Shown: positions 35,028-43,523 of the stretch, piece by piece
How the letters are laid out: each line of letters starts with the position of its first letter
How positions within the stretch are numbered: the stretch's first letter is position 1
NCBI GenBank assembly: GCA_024233785.1
Contig: JACKPD010000012.1
Location: forward strand, 8,364-72,363
Direction: 5' to 3'
Length of the DNA: 64,000 nt
Source of the DNA: Spirochaetales bacterium
Lineage (GTDB): Bacteria; Spirochaetota; Spirochaetia; CADAEX01
The notes under the pieces: generated by a model
What the model was told of the DNA's origin: nothing
Databases searched by the model: none
The model's input: the letters and a program-made list of their open reading frames with translations, nothing else
Program-made: the position numbers and the translations under genes

Positions 35028-35450
35028 ATGGAACTGTTTGACATAAATAAAATTATTATCACAACACAAAAAAGCTTTTTTGATATTGATGCTATAATGG
35101 CATTCCTTAATAACCACTCCTACTGGGCAGGCAGCAGAAAAACTGAGACCATGAAAAAAGCAATTGACAACTCTTTGTGCTGGGCTGTTTTATACAATGG
35201 AAAAACGATAGGTTTTGCCAGGGTTGTCACAGACTATTCAACTGTCTACTACCTGTGCGATGTTTTTGTTATTCCGGAATTCCAGAACCGCGGTATAGGC
35301 AGCAGGCTTCTTGAAACAGTTTTTAATTCAGAAGAACTGGACGGCCTTAACGGGATTCTAAGAACAAGAGACGGGCATAATCTTTATAAAAAATACGGAT
35401 TTAAAAACGACCAGGAAATAAAAGACCGGTTCATGTTTAAGCGATATTAA
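35028..35450 (+). CDS. GNAT-family N-acetyltransferase
   Basis: 140 residues. The acetyl-CoA pyrophosphate loop QNRGIGSRLLE (motif A) follows strand 4 (VYYLCDVFVIPEF), and the C-terminal LYKKYGFKN is motif B. Length is typical of single-domain GNATs. The first ATG (35028) starts the homologous region; no Shine-Dalgarno is visible. It is a single gene between two operons. The acyl acceptor is unknown; close relatives are annotated only at family level. Confidence 0.82.
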   Translation: MELFDINKIIITTQKSFFDIDAIMAFLNNHSYWAGSRKTETMKKAIDNSLCWAVLYNGKTIGFARVVTDYSTVYYLCDVFVIPEFQNRGIGSRLLETVFNSEELDGLNGILRTRDGHNLYKKYGFKNDQEIKDRFMFKRY

Positions 35451-35689
35451 AATATAATATATCATTCAAAATTTAATTTCTAATCGGGATAGAATATTAC
35501 AAATATGAACTAATGTGACTTAAAAATATCCTAATTACCCGGCTGACATTTCTGGATCCAGCCGGGGTGTGGAGACGGGGATACATTAAGGTTCTTTCAG
35601 TATGTCTATGGTAACCACCTGTATTATTACTTCTCCTGTCCCTCCGGTAATCCTTCATTATAAGGAAATTACTCCGCTTTTTTTTATTC
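35451..35689 (+). other. Intergenic region with two inverted repeats, one a possible terminator
   Basis: No convincing gene. CCCGGCTG/CAGCCGGG (35538-35566) forms an 8-bp stem without a T-run. GTAATCCTT with AAGGaaATTAC (35647-35672) forms a bulged stem followed five bases later by T8 (35678-35685), a plausible rho-independent terminator just before the promoter of the next operon. A 41-codon frame from ATG 35602 runs through the promoter and is not supported. Confidence 0.4.
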
Positions 35690-35733
35690 TTGACATCTTA
35701 CTAATGTGTGCTAAAATATTATTGTAATACAAT
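35690..35733 (+). promoter_or_regulatory. Promoter and FadR-type operator, site B
   Basis: TTGACA (35690-35695), 16-base spacer, TAAAAT (35712-35717), then the operator ATTGTAATACAAT (35721-35733), three bases after the -10 box and so over the start of transcription. Arms are perfect; core TTGTnnTACAA matches FadR-type GntR sites. Drives the operon from 35759. Confidence 0.78.
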
Positions 35734-35758
35734 CTAACAGAGTAAAAAGGAGAAATTA

Positions 35759-37021
35759 ATGAGGAGACATGTAAGATTTTTATCTCTTCTTCTAACAGTT
35801 ATACTGTTGTTTTCAGCAGTTTTTAATCTTTCTGCCGGCGGAAAAAAAGAAGCTGAAAAACCTACAGAATTTAAAATGGGATTTATGACTTCACTCAGCG
35901 GTACTTTCGCTGCTGTAGGTGAGACCCAGAAAATGGGAACACTGCTTGCTGCAGAAGAGATAAACGCAAAAGGCGGCCTTAACATGCCGTGGGGAAAGGT
36001 TAAAATCACAACAAGTGTAAAAGATGATGAAGCAAAACTTGATGTGGGCGTAAGAAGATTCAGAGAGCTCACCGGTGAAGGAATCAATGCGCTGACCGGA
36101 ACTGTATGGAACCCTATGTCTGCAGCCATTAACGAAGAGACAAAAATTGCGCCTCTTCCGTATCTTGCAGGTAATGTACCTGCTCTTGATTCTTTCAAGA
36201 AGGGCAATCCCGCAATAGGAACATTCTCTGTCGCATTTACTCCATGGAGTATCGGCTATCTGGCAGGCGCTTCTGTTATCAAACAGATGGGCAAAAAGAC
36301 AATCTTCTTTGTATCAAGAGCTGACTCGTGGGGAAGCACAATCTATGAAGGACTGAAAGCTGCAATTGCTGAATACGGCGGTGAAGTCGTAGGTTTTGCA
36401 GAATATCCTCTCGGGAATGTTGATTTTTCAGCTGCAATAAACAAGGCGCTTGAAGTTAAGCCTGATGTATTCATGGCATGCCAGTTCGGAGGCGATGCTA
36501 TAGCAATTTTCAAACAGGCATATGACATGGGTCTTCACAAGCAGTCAATGATGTTTAATACATGGACAACAAACGTAGTAGGGAAAGGAATTCCTCCAGC
36601 CGCGCTTAAAGAACTTTATGCTCTTAATTTCTATTATTACAATCTTGAAGGTTTTGGTAATCCCGAACTTGAAAAGAAAGCTAAAGCATATACTGACGCA
36701 CATATGAAAATGTGGAACCAGCCGCCTGATGCATACGGTACTATCTCCTACATGGCTGCAAAGATTATATTTGAAGCAGTTGAAAAAGCCGGCACATTTG
36801 ATCCCGTTGAAGTATCAAAGGTAATTAAATCAACAACTTTTGATACAGTAAAGGGAAAGATGGCATTCAGGGAGGATAATGAACTTCTCGGCGATTACAT
36901 GGCTTTTATTGTCAAGGGTAAATCAAAAGAAGAAATGAAAGATGCTAATGATGTGTGGAAAGTTACGGGGTCCTTCGGAGGGCCGACGACTCTTCCGTCA
37001 CTTAAATCCCTTGGTTATTAG
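35759..37021 (+). CDS. Branched-chain-type ABC transporter substrate-binding protein (LivK-like), copy 1
   Basis: 420 residues: signal peptide (about 1-26) and mature SAGGKKEAEKPTEF. The periplasmic-binding-protein-6 core begins KMGFMTSLSGTFAAVGETQKMG and includes EINAKGG, DDEAKLDVGVRRFRELTGEGINALTG and the SRADSWGSTIYEGLKAAIAEYGG second-lobe start. The ligand-contacting loops are not diagnostic of amino acids; this family also binds amides, aromatic acids, urea and polyol-derived acids. It is a close paralogue of the next gene, from which it is separated by a perfect terminator, so it is probably the more abundant protein. Confidence 0.9.
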   Translation: MRRHVRFLSLLLTVILLFSAVFNLSAGGKKEAEKPTEFKMGFMTSLSGTFAAVGETQKMGTLLAAEEINAKGGLNMPWGKVKITTSVKDDEAKLDVGVRRFRELTGEGINALTGTVWNPMSAAINEETKIAPLPYLAGNVPALDSFKKGNPAIGTFSVAFTPWSIGYLAGASVIKQMGKKTIFFVSRADSWGSTIYEGLKAAIAEYGGEVVGFAEYPLGNVDFSAAINKALEVKPDVFMACQFGGDAIAIFKQAYDMGLHKQSMMFNTWTTNVVGKGIPPAALKELYALNFYYYNLEGFGNPELEKKAKAYTDAHMKMWNQPPDAYGTISYMAAKIIFEAVEKAGTFDPVEVSKVIKSTTFDTVKGKMAFREDNELLGDYMAFIVKGKSKEEMKDANDVWKVTGSFGGPTTLPSLKSLGY

Positions 37022-37059
37022 TTGCTGATTCCGGAAGATCTAAGAATATAACCTATAAG

Positions 37060-37096
37060 CAGCATTCCGGATTATTCCGGAATGCTGTTTTTTTTT
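37060..37096 (+). terminator. Strong intrinsic terminator between the two binding-protein genes
   Basis: Perfect 12-bp stem CAGCATTCCGGA/TCCGGAATGCTG, TTAT loop, then nine Ts (37088-37096). It should stop most transcripts after copy 1 and let a fraction read into the rest of the operon. Confidence 0.92.
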
Positions 37097-37127
37097 AATC
37101 TGGGTAATAAATATTTCAGGAGGAAAT

Positions 37128-38372
37128 ATGAAGAAAATAATTATTTTATCATTGGTTCTTGTTTTATCAGCTGCTGTTCTATTCGGCGGCGGTAAAAAAG
37201 AAGTTGAGAATCCGTCCGTGTTCAAGATCGGATTTTCATCATCACTGAGCGGTACTTTTGCCGGGGTGGCAGAAACCCAGAAAAAATCATTTGTCCTTGC
37301 TGTTGAAGAAATAAATGCTGCTGGCGGGCTTAAGATGCCCTGGGGAAAAATTCCTGTAGAATCATTAATTGAAGATGACCAGGCAAAGCTTGATGTGGGA
37401 GTAAGAAAATTCAGGGAAATGATGGACCAAGGCATGAATGCTCTTACCGGAGGAATCTGGAATCCAATGTCCGCGGCATTGAATGAAGAGACAAAAATCA
37501 GTCCTGTTATCTATGTTCCGGGATTTGTTCCCGCTAAAGACGCGTTTATGGCGGGAAATCCAGCTATCTGTTCCTATACCCCTACCTTCACGCCATGGAG
37601 TATCGGTTATATTACAGGCCAGGCTATTGCGAAGAATTTAGGTAAGAAAACTATTTTTTTCCTTAAAAGAGCTGACTCATGGGGTACCGTTATTCAGGAA
37701 GGGCTTGATGCTGCGTGTAAAGAATATGGAATAGAAATAGTTGCGGTAGAGGAACTGCCTGCGGGGACTGTTGATTATTCAGCCGTAATAAATAAAGCGC
37801 TCAGGGTCAAACCTGATGTTTTTGTTACTACTATGTTCGGCGGGGACGCAATCGCTAATCTTAAACAGGCATATGATATGGGACTTTATGATGTAAGTAC
37901 AATTTTTAACGTCTGGACCGCAAATATCGTCGCCAAGGGGATACCTGAGAATGCCCTTGCAGGGCATTATGCGCTTGCATGGTTTTATTATGACCTTACA
38001 GGATTTAAGGACAAAGCTGTAGCTGAAAAGGTTAAAAAATATTCGGATGCCTACATGGCAAGATGGAACGAACCGCCGGATAACATGGGAACAGCAGCAT
38101 ACCTTGCAGCGAAACTTATATTCGGGGCAGTCGAAGAAGCTGGAACATTTGATCCTGAAAAAGTAAGCAAAGTATTTGAAACCAGGAAAATTGACACAAT
38201 AAAGGGAAGCTATATTTTCAGAAAAGACAGGCAGCCGATTAATGATCACACGGCTTTTCTGTTAAAGGGGAAAACCCCTGGTGAAAAAAAGGATAAATGG
38301 GATTTTTTCACAGTTGTTGATTCTTACGGCGGCGAAAAAGTACTTCCGCCTCTTTCTGTAATGGGTTATTAA
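37128..38372 (+). CDS. Branched-chain-type ABC transporter substrate-binding protein (LivK-like), copy 2
   Basis: 414 residues, signal peptide (about 1-22), mature GGGKKEVENPSVF. It aligns along its whole length with copy 1 (KIGFSSSLSGTFAGVAETQKK, DDQAKLDVGVRKFREMMDQGMNALTGG, KRADSWGTVIQEGLDAACKEYG, WNEPPDNMGT), so it arose by tandem duplication and divergence. The two may recognise different but related ligands and share one LivHMGF channel encoded downstream. It has an AGGAGG ribosome binding site and depends on read-through of the terminator at 37060. Confidence 0.9.
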   Translation: MKKIIILSLVLVLSAAVLFGGGKKEVENPSVFKIGFSSSLSGTFAGVAETQKKSFVLAVEEINAAGGLKMPWGKIPVESLIEDDQAKLDVGVRKFREMMDQGMNALTGGIWNPMSAALNEETKISPVIYVPGFVPAKDAFMAGNPAICSYTPTFTPWSIGYITGQAIAKNLGKKTIFFLKRADSWGTVIQEGLDAACKEYGIEIVAVEELPAGTVDYSAVINKALRVKPDVFVTTMFGGDAIANLKQAYDMGLYDVSTIFNVWTANIVAKGIPENALAGHYALAWFYYDLTGFKDKAVAEKVKKYSDAYMARWNEPPDNMGTAAYLAAKLIFGAVEEAGTFDPEKVSKVFETRKIDTIKGSYIFRKDRQPINDHTAFLLKGKTPGEKKDKWDFFTVVDSYGGEKVLPPLSVMGY

Positions 38373-38397
38373 TAATTAAATTCAATGGAGTTAAATG

Positions 38398-38775
38398 ATG
38401 GTACCAAAATATGAAGTAAAGAAAAAAATCAGCGATGTTCCATGGGAAGAGCATTTCATGGATGACGGCGGAAGCAAAATAAAATGGATCTATACAAGGG
38501 AAAAAGACGGTACCCCGATTACTGTCATGCTGATTGAACTCAGGGAAGGCCTTTCCCTCCCTGAGCATGTGCACCGTGACCAGCCTGATCTTATCCATGT
38601 TCTGGAAGGCGAGGCTACCATGTTTATTGAAGGTGAAGGGGAATTCCCTCTTGAAGCCGGAATGGTAATAATGGTACCGCCTAATACCAGACATACCATA
38701 AAAAACATTAAAAAAACTGTTAAGCTCTATAATGTTTTTGCACCAGCTATGCCTTACATGCCTGCAAAGAAATAA
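38398..38775 (+). CDS. Small cupin-domain protein
   Basis: 125 residues. Two adjacent ATGs (38395, 38398); the second is preferred because it is seven bases from GGAG. Cupin motif 1 is PEHVHRDQPDLIHVLEGEA and motif 2 EAGMVIMVPPNTRHTIKN, with histidine metal ligands. It resembles the cupin at 25767 in size and in being next to a zinc dehydrogenase of the same regulon, but the two are not closely similar. Could be a sugar-acid isomerase, lyase or ligand sensor. Four bases separate it from the next dehydrogenase, so they are co-translated. Confidence 0.8.
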   Translation: MVPKYEVKKKISDVPWEEHFMDDGGSKIKWIYTREKDGTPITVMLIELREGLSLPEHVHRDQPDLIHVLEGEATMFIEGEGEFPLEAGMVIMVPPNTRHTIKNIKKTVKLYNVFAPAMPYMPAKK

Positions 38776-38778
38776 CTT

Positions 38779-39807
38779 ATGAAGGCAATGCTCCTGAGGG
38801 AATATAACAATTCCCTTGTACTGGAAGATCTTGATGATCCCTGCCCCCTTGAGGATGAAGTAATTGTAAAAGTACGCGGGGCGGGGATGTGTTATACAGA
38901 CATTAAGATTGTTACGGGACAGCTTTCAAAATTTATTAAGCTGCCGCATATTCCCGGGCATGAAATTGCCGGAGAAATTGTGGAAACCGGAAAGAATGTA
39001 AAGTCTTTAAAACCGGGACAGAAAGGGGTTGTTTATTCAATAATCGGGTGCGGAGACTGTATATACTGCCGAAGCGGCAAAGAGAATTTATGCATTAATA
39101 CCAGAAGGATCGGGTTTGAGGAAAACGGCGGATTTGCCGAATATGTAAAGCTTCCCGCCTATAATTTCTGCCCTTTCGAAAGCAGTATACCATTTGAAAA
39201 AATGGCCGTACTTCCGGATGCGGTCGGAACCCCTTATCACGCGTTTAAAAAAATTGCCAATCCTGCTGCCGGTCAGTATGTACTCATTGTCGGGGCAGGA
39301 GGCCTCGGCATACATGCTGTTCAGCTTGCTAAGCAGAAAGGGGCTTTTGTTATTGTATGTGATATAAAGGATGATTCCCTTAAACTCGCTGAAAAGTACG
39401 GCGCTGATACTTGTTTCAATATAAATAATAAAAATGATGTAGTTAAGGATATTTTTGATATTACTAAAGGTACAGGTGCTGATATAATCCTTGAAGGGGT
39501 AGGAAGTGAAGCAACATTCGCATGGTCAATTAACTGCCTTAAAAAAGGAGGAACTTTAATTGTCATGGGTTATGATCCGGTCAATAAAATCCCTGTCTCC
39601 TTTATTGATATGCATAACAATGAATGGAAAATAGCCGGAACAAAGATTACGACAAAGCAGGACCTTTTGGAGGTAATTGAGCTGGTGGATAACGGGATAA
39701 TTGATCCGGTAGTCACTAAAGTAATAAGCCTTTCAGAGGTAAATGAGGGCCTTGACCTTGTCCGTAACCATAAAATACCCGGGAGAGTAAGTATTGCCAA
39801 TTATTAA
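38779..39807 (+). CDS. Zinc-dependent medium-chain dehydrogenase, group 2 paralogue
   Basis: 342 residues. Catalytic C38 (GMCYTD) and H61/E62 (GHEI); structural C91, C94, C97, C105. NAD fold GAGGLGIHAVQ. It is paralogous to the dehydrogenase at 44456: both share IKLPHIPGHE, TGKNVK, a GKENxC segment, PAYNFCP and VLPDAVxTPYHA. Group 2 differs from group 1 in the shorter N-terminus and in the residue between the catalytic C and D (tyrosine-threonine here). It lies after the cupin and 18 bases before a group 1 enzyme, so two different oxidations are encoded side by side. Confidence 0.86.
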   Translation: MKAMLLREYNNSLVLEDLDDPCPLEDEVIVKVRGAGMCYTDIKIVTGQLSKFIKLPHIPGHEIAGEIVETGKNVKSLKPGQKGVVYSIIGCGDCIYCRSGKENLCINTRRIGFEENGGFAEYVKLPAYNFCPFESSIPFEKMAVLPDAVGTPYHAFKKIANPAAGQYVLIVGAGGLGIHAVQLAKQKGAFVIVCDIKDDSLKLAEKYGADTCFNINNKNDVVKDIFDITKGTGADIILEGVGSEATFAWSINCLKKGGTLIVMGYDPVNKIPVSFIDMHNNEWKIAGTKITTKQDLLEVIELVDNGIIDPVVTKVISLSEVNEGLDLVRNHKIPGRVSIANY

Positions 39808-39825
39808 GAATTACAGGGGAAAAAA

Positions 39826-40893
39826 ATGAATATTCCTGCGGATATGTACGCTGCTGTGGTAAAGAGCCCAAAAAAACTCCAGATAGAAAAAATACCGGTT
39901 CCTTTGCCAGGACCGGATGAAGTGCTTATTAAAGTTGAATCCTGCGCTGTATGCAGTACGGATTTAAGTCTGATCAGTACCCCTGCTCCAGGGCAGCAGG
40001 AGTTTGGCCGATTTATTCCGGGCCATGAATACTCCGGGACCATAGCCGCAAAGGGAGAATGTGTTGATGAGATAGAGATTGGCGACAGGGTAGCTGTTGA
40101 AGTTCACAAGGGATGCGGCCGCTGTGCCAACTGCAGAAAAGGATTATATACCTGCTGCCTTAACTGGGGTAACCTTAAAAGAGGGCACAGGGCAAACGGT
40201 ATGACAACTTCCGGAGGATTCGCCCAGTATGCGGTTAACCATATCAGTACTGTCTATAAAATCCCTGATTCGGTTTCATTTGATGAAGGATCACTTATTA
40301 CAAATGCCGGATGCGTTTTATACGGATTTGAGATAAGCGGAGGATACTTTGTCGGTGATCAGGTAGCTGTTATCGGAGACGGCCCTCTCGGACTTATTTC
40401 GGTACAGATCGCTAAAACCCTGGGGGCAGATACTGTTTACATGATTGGACTTGATAACTACAAGATGGATATCGCAAAAGAACTTGGCGCTGATATCATA
40501 ATTGATGTTAAAAAAGATGATCCGGTTAAGCTCTTAAAGACATCATTTAATCTTGGAGTAGATTTTGCCGTAGAAGCATCAGGGTCGGAAGCCGGTATAA
40601 GAACTGCGCTTAAAATTCCCAAATGGGCGGGCAAGGTGCTGCTGCTCGGGATACCGGCAGGTGAAGTCACTGCAGACCTTAAGGAATTCGCCCGCGGAAA
40701 CAAATATCTCTTCACTGTCCGCGGGGAGGGACTGACCAATTGCGGAAAAGCTGTTTCCCTTCTTAAAAATAAAAAACTTTCACTTGAAAGTCTGATTACG
40801 CACAGGTTCAGGCTTGAGGATTTGAATAAAGCGCTGGAAGTGCATAATTCGGCTGAGATTAAATCAATTAAAGTAGTGGTCAACCCATCCTGA
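39826..40893 (+). CDS. Zinc-dependent medium-chain dehydrogenase, group 1 paralogue
   Basis: 355 residues. Catalytic C43 (AVCSTD) and H67/E68 (GHEY); structural C97, C100, C103, C111. NAD fold GDGPLGLISVQ. It aligns end to end with 26275 and 46350 (VEVHKGCGRC, NWGNLKRGHRANGMTTSGG, NHISTVYKIPDSVSFDE, TVRGEG). Last gene of the operon driven by site B. Three copies of this enzyme in one regulon suggest either stereochemically different substrates or steps acting at different hydroxyls of one molecule. Start is the ATG after GGGG at 39818. Confidence 0.86.
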   Translation: MNIPADMYAAVVKSPKKLQIEKIPVPLPGPDEVLIKVESCAVCSTDLSLISTPAPGQQEFGRFIPGHEYSGTIAAKGECVDEIEIGDRVAVEVHKGCGRCANCRKGLYTCCLNWGNLKRGHRANGMTTSGGFAQYAVNHISTVYKIPDSVSFDEGSLITNAGCVLYGFEISGGYFVGDQVAVIGDGPLGLISVQIAKTLGADTVYMIGLDNYKMDIAKELGADIIIDVKKDDPVKLLKTSFNLGVDFAVEASGSEAGIRTALKIPKWAGKVLLLGIPAGEVTADLKEFARGNKYLFTVRGEGLTNCGKAVSLLKNKKLSLESLITHRFRLEDLNKALEVHNSAEIKSIKVVVNPS

Positions 40894-40915
40894 GAAAACG
40901 ATGAAAATCATTTTA

Positions 40916-40959
40916 TTGACATTGTATATAACTATGCTATAATTTTACTGTAATACAGT
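40916..40959 (+). promoter_or_regulatory. Promoter and FadR-type operator, site C
   Basis: TTGACA (40916-40921), 16-base spacer, perfect extended -10 TGCTATAAT (TATAAT at 40938-40943), then ACTGTAATACAGT (40947-40959) three bases downstream, the same spacing as site B. Arms are perfect; the outer base pair differs (ACTGT/ACAGT). Drives the livGFMH operon. Confidence 0.8.
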
Positions 40960-41007
40960 CTGACAAAAGAATAATGATTCCTAAATAATAAATATCTGGA
41001 GCGTTAG

Positions 41008-41769
41008 ATGAGCGAAGTGTTATTTGAAACAAAAGGTGTATCAAAAATATTCGGCCTGTTCAAGGCAGTCCACGATGTTGATTTCAGTGTCCTGGAGAAT
41101 GATGCAGTCGGTATTATCGGCCCGAACGGAGCCGGTAAAACAACATTTATAAATATTCTGACAGGTGAATATTTCCCGGAAGAGGGTTCAGTTTTTTTCC
41201 GGGGTGAAGATATTACGAATCTGAAGAGTGAAAAAAGAGTTGCTAAAGGTATTATCAGAACATTTCAGCTTGTCCATGTATTTGACAGCATAACCGTCTT
41301 TGATAATATTGCGCTGTCAATCTACAGGAAAAAAGAAGGGACGGCATTCCCTCTAAATCTTTATACCACAGTATTCAGGAAAAACAGGGAAATAACTGAA
41401 AGTGCTGAAAAAGCGCTTGAGGTTTTTGATCTTATTAAAGACCGGAACCAGCTGGTTAGAAATCTATCGCTTGGAAGCCAGAAAAGGCTTGAAATTGCAA
41501 TGGCATGGGCCGCAGACCCTGAGGTTTTTATTCTTGATGAACCTTTTGCAGGTATAAGCGATCATGAAATTGACGATATTATCGGAATACTCAAAAAACT
41601 CGTGCATAAAAAAACAATAATAATTGTAGAGCATAAGCTTTCGAAGCTGACAGAAATTGTTGATACCTTGTGTGTAATGCATGAAGGAAAGATGATTGCT
41701 TCTGGTCCATGTGAGGAAACATTAAATAATCCGATTGTAAGAAAATCCTACTGGAAAATTGAAGATTGA
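41008..41769 (+). CDS. livG: Branched-chain-type ABC transporter ATP-binding protein LivG
   Basis: 253 residues, single ABC domain. Walker A is GPNGAGKTTF (about residue 37), the Q-loop is IRTFQLVHVF, the signature is the degenerate NLSLGSQKRLEIAMAW, Walker B VFILDEPFAGI with the H-loop VEHKL. The signature has LSLGSQ in place of LSGGQQ, as in some LivG proteins. It pairs with LivF and the LivMH membrane subunits downstream. Ribosome binding site TGGAG. Ligand delivered by the two LivK-like proteins of the preceding operon. Confidence 0.92.
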   Translation: MSEVLFETKGVSKIFGLFKAVHDVDFSVLENDAVGIIGPNGAGKTTFINILTGEYFPEEGSVFFRGEDITNLKSEKRVAKGIIRTFQLVHVFDSITVFDNIALSIYRKKEGTAFPLNLYTTVFRKNREITESAEKALEVFDLIKDRNQLVRNLSLGSQKRLEIAMAWAADPEVFILDEPFAGISDHEIDDIIGILKKLVHKKTIIIVEHKLSKLTEIVDTLCVMHEGKMIASGPCEETLNNPIVRKSYWKIED

Positions 41770-41803
41770 TTTTTGATATTTATAATTATTCATGGAGTGA
41801 TAG

Positions 41804-42499
41804 ATGAATCAGGGAAATAAACTTCTTAATGTTGAAAAATTGAATGTCTGTTATGGAAAACTTGCCGTAGTATTTGATGTCTCTGTCAATATTAACGCCG
41901 GAGAGGTTGTTTTTCTTGTCGGCAGAAACGGAGCCGGCAAAACAACTCTATTAAGAACAATTGCAGGATTTCTTCAGCCTGCCTCCGGAGAAATTGAATT
42001 TAATGGTAAAAATCTTAATAAAACAGGTGCATATAAAACAGCCAGAATGGGACTTAAATATATTCATCAGGATAAACAGGTTTTCGGTGACCTGACTATA
42101 AGGGAAAATCTTGAATTAAGCAGCTATGCTACAAAGGATTATGATTGGGACCCGGTTTTTAAAATGTTCCCGAAACTTAATACAATTATTGAAAGGAAAG
42201 CAGGAAATTTAAGCGGCGGAGAAAAACAGATGCTTCTGATAGCAATGGCGATGATAGGCAAACCAGCTCTTGTTATGCTGGATGAACCTACTGAAGGGCT
42301 TGCTCCCCATGTTATTAAGGACCTTGCTGCCATTTTTAAGGAAATAAGCAGAACTACAACGCTGTTTATTGTTGAACAGAATCTGCCTCTCATCGCTTCG
42401 ATTGCTGACAGGGTTTATTGCATGAAGGAGGGAAAAGTTGTAAACGAAATTACAACAAGAGAGCAGATCAGCAGTATGCATTTTGAACAATACCTATAA
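41804..42499 (+). CDS. livF: Branched-chain-type ABC transporter ATP-binding protein LivF
   Basis: 231 residues, single ABC domain with Walker A GRNGAGKTT, Q-loop KYIHQDKQVF, signature NLSGGEKQMLLIAMAM, Walker B LVMLDEPTEGLAP and H-loop VEQNL. The EGLAPxVIKD extension is the standard LivF mark. It follows LivG by 34 bases with GGAG upstream of its ATG and precedes the LivM-type permease by 17 bases. Heterodimer with LivG energises the transporter. Confidence 0.94.
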   Translation: MNQGNKLLNVEKLNVCYGKLAVVFDVSVNINAGEVVFLVGRNGAGKTTLLRTIAGFLQPASGEIEFNGKNLNKTGAYKTARMGLKYIHQDKQVFGDLTIRENLELSSYATKDYDWDPVFKMFPKLNTIIERKAGNLSGGEKQMLLIAMAMIGKPALVMLDEPTEGLAPHVIKDLAAIFKEISRTTTLFIVEQNLPLIASIADRVYCMKEGKVVNEITTREQISSMHFEQYL

Positions 42500-42516
42500 T
42501 AGACACAGGAGCAGAT

Positions 42517-43506
42517 ATGAAACTTAAAAATCTGGAATTTTTAGGACCGGTTTTTATCATCGCAGGACTATTGGTCAGCCGGTATCTATTTCCGAACAAG
42601 ATAACCTTTTTTACAGAAATATCAATTTACACAATTTATGTTATGGGCAATAACATTTTGATGGGTTACATGGGATATACTTCTTTCGGTCAGCCGTTCT
42701 ACTTGAGCTGCGGCGCATATTCAGCTGCAATATATCTTGCATATATAGGCGGGAACGTGTTTGTGGCAATTTTTGTAGCCTTTTTAGTCGGTCTCCTGCT
42801 TTCTTTTATCCTCGGGCCCAGCCTTATGAGGCTTAAGGGAAGCTACTTTACGCTGATCAACGCATCTCTGTGTGCTATAGGCGTATTTATGTTTGAAAGG
42901 CTTTTAATTGATATTACAAACGGTAATGACGGACTCTGGTACAGGTCTAACATGCATAAAACACCACTTCTTGACATAAGAATGCCTCAGAATTATTTCT
43001 TTTTCATTTTAATTGTTCTACTTGCAGCTTTATATCTCTACAGAAAAATTGACAGGTCTGCTCTTGGTACAGTATTAAAAGCTGCAAGTACCAATCCCAG
43101 GAAAATGAGGTTTCTCGGATATAATGTTTTCAGAATAAGATGGATGGCTTTTACGATTTCAGTTGTGTTTTCCACAATAGCAGGAGCCCTATACTCGGTA
43201 AATTTTGGATTTGTTAATCCGAGTCTTGGAGAAAACTCACGGGCAATAGAGGTTCTGCTCGCAACTCTTATCGGCGGGATCGGTACGGTATACGGTCCTT
43301 TCTTCGGCGCACTGGGTTTTCTGGGTATGAAAGATTTTGTGAGCAGCTTTCTCTCAAGATGGGAATTTGTTGTCGGAATAATGACACTGATAGTCCTTTT
43401 TAAATTCAACAGGGGGCTCTGGGGAATGATTCAGGATGCGGGAAGTTTTCTTGCGGATACAGGCCGGAAATTTAAAAACAACAGTGTCAAAACTGCAGAA
43501 AAATAA
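42517..43506 (+). CDS. livM: Branched-chain-type ABC transporter permease LivM
   Basis: 329 residues with eight to ten transmembrane helices. Family marks are LMGYMGYTSFGQPFYLSCGAYSAA near the N-terminus, LRLKGSYF-type LMRLKGSYFTLI, the cytoplasmic coupling helix KAASTNPRKMRFLGYNVFRIRW and the IGGIGTVYGPFFGALGF segment. The C-terminal tail is polar and basic. It forms the membrane channel with LivH, encoded 17 bases downstream. Confidence 0.92.
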   Translation: MKLKNLEFLGPVFIIAGLLVSRYLFPNKITFFTEISIYTIYVMGNNILMGYMGYTSFGQPFYLSCGAYSAAIYLAYIGGNVFVAIFVAFLVGLLLSFILGPSLMRLKGSYFTLINASLCAIGVFMFERLLIDITNGNDGLWYRSNMHKTPLLDIRMPQNYFFFILIVLLAALYLYRKIDRSALGTVLKAASTNPRKMRFLGYNVFRIRWMAFTISVVFSTIAGALYSVNFGFVNPSLGENSRAIEVLLATLIGGIGTVYGPFFGALGFLGMKDFVSSFLSRWEFVVGIMTLIVLFKFNRGLWGMIQDAGSFLADTGRKFKNNSVKTAEK

Positions 43507-43523
43507 ATATTAAGAGGAATACT

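Noticed and set aside
35602..35727. 41-codon leader peptide upstream of the LivK operon
   Set aside because: No ribosome binding site, and the frame runs across the -35 and -10 boxes.
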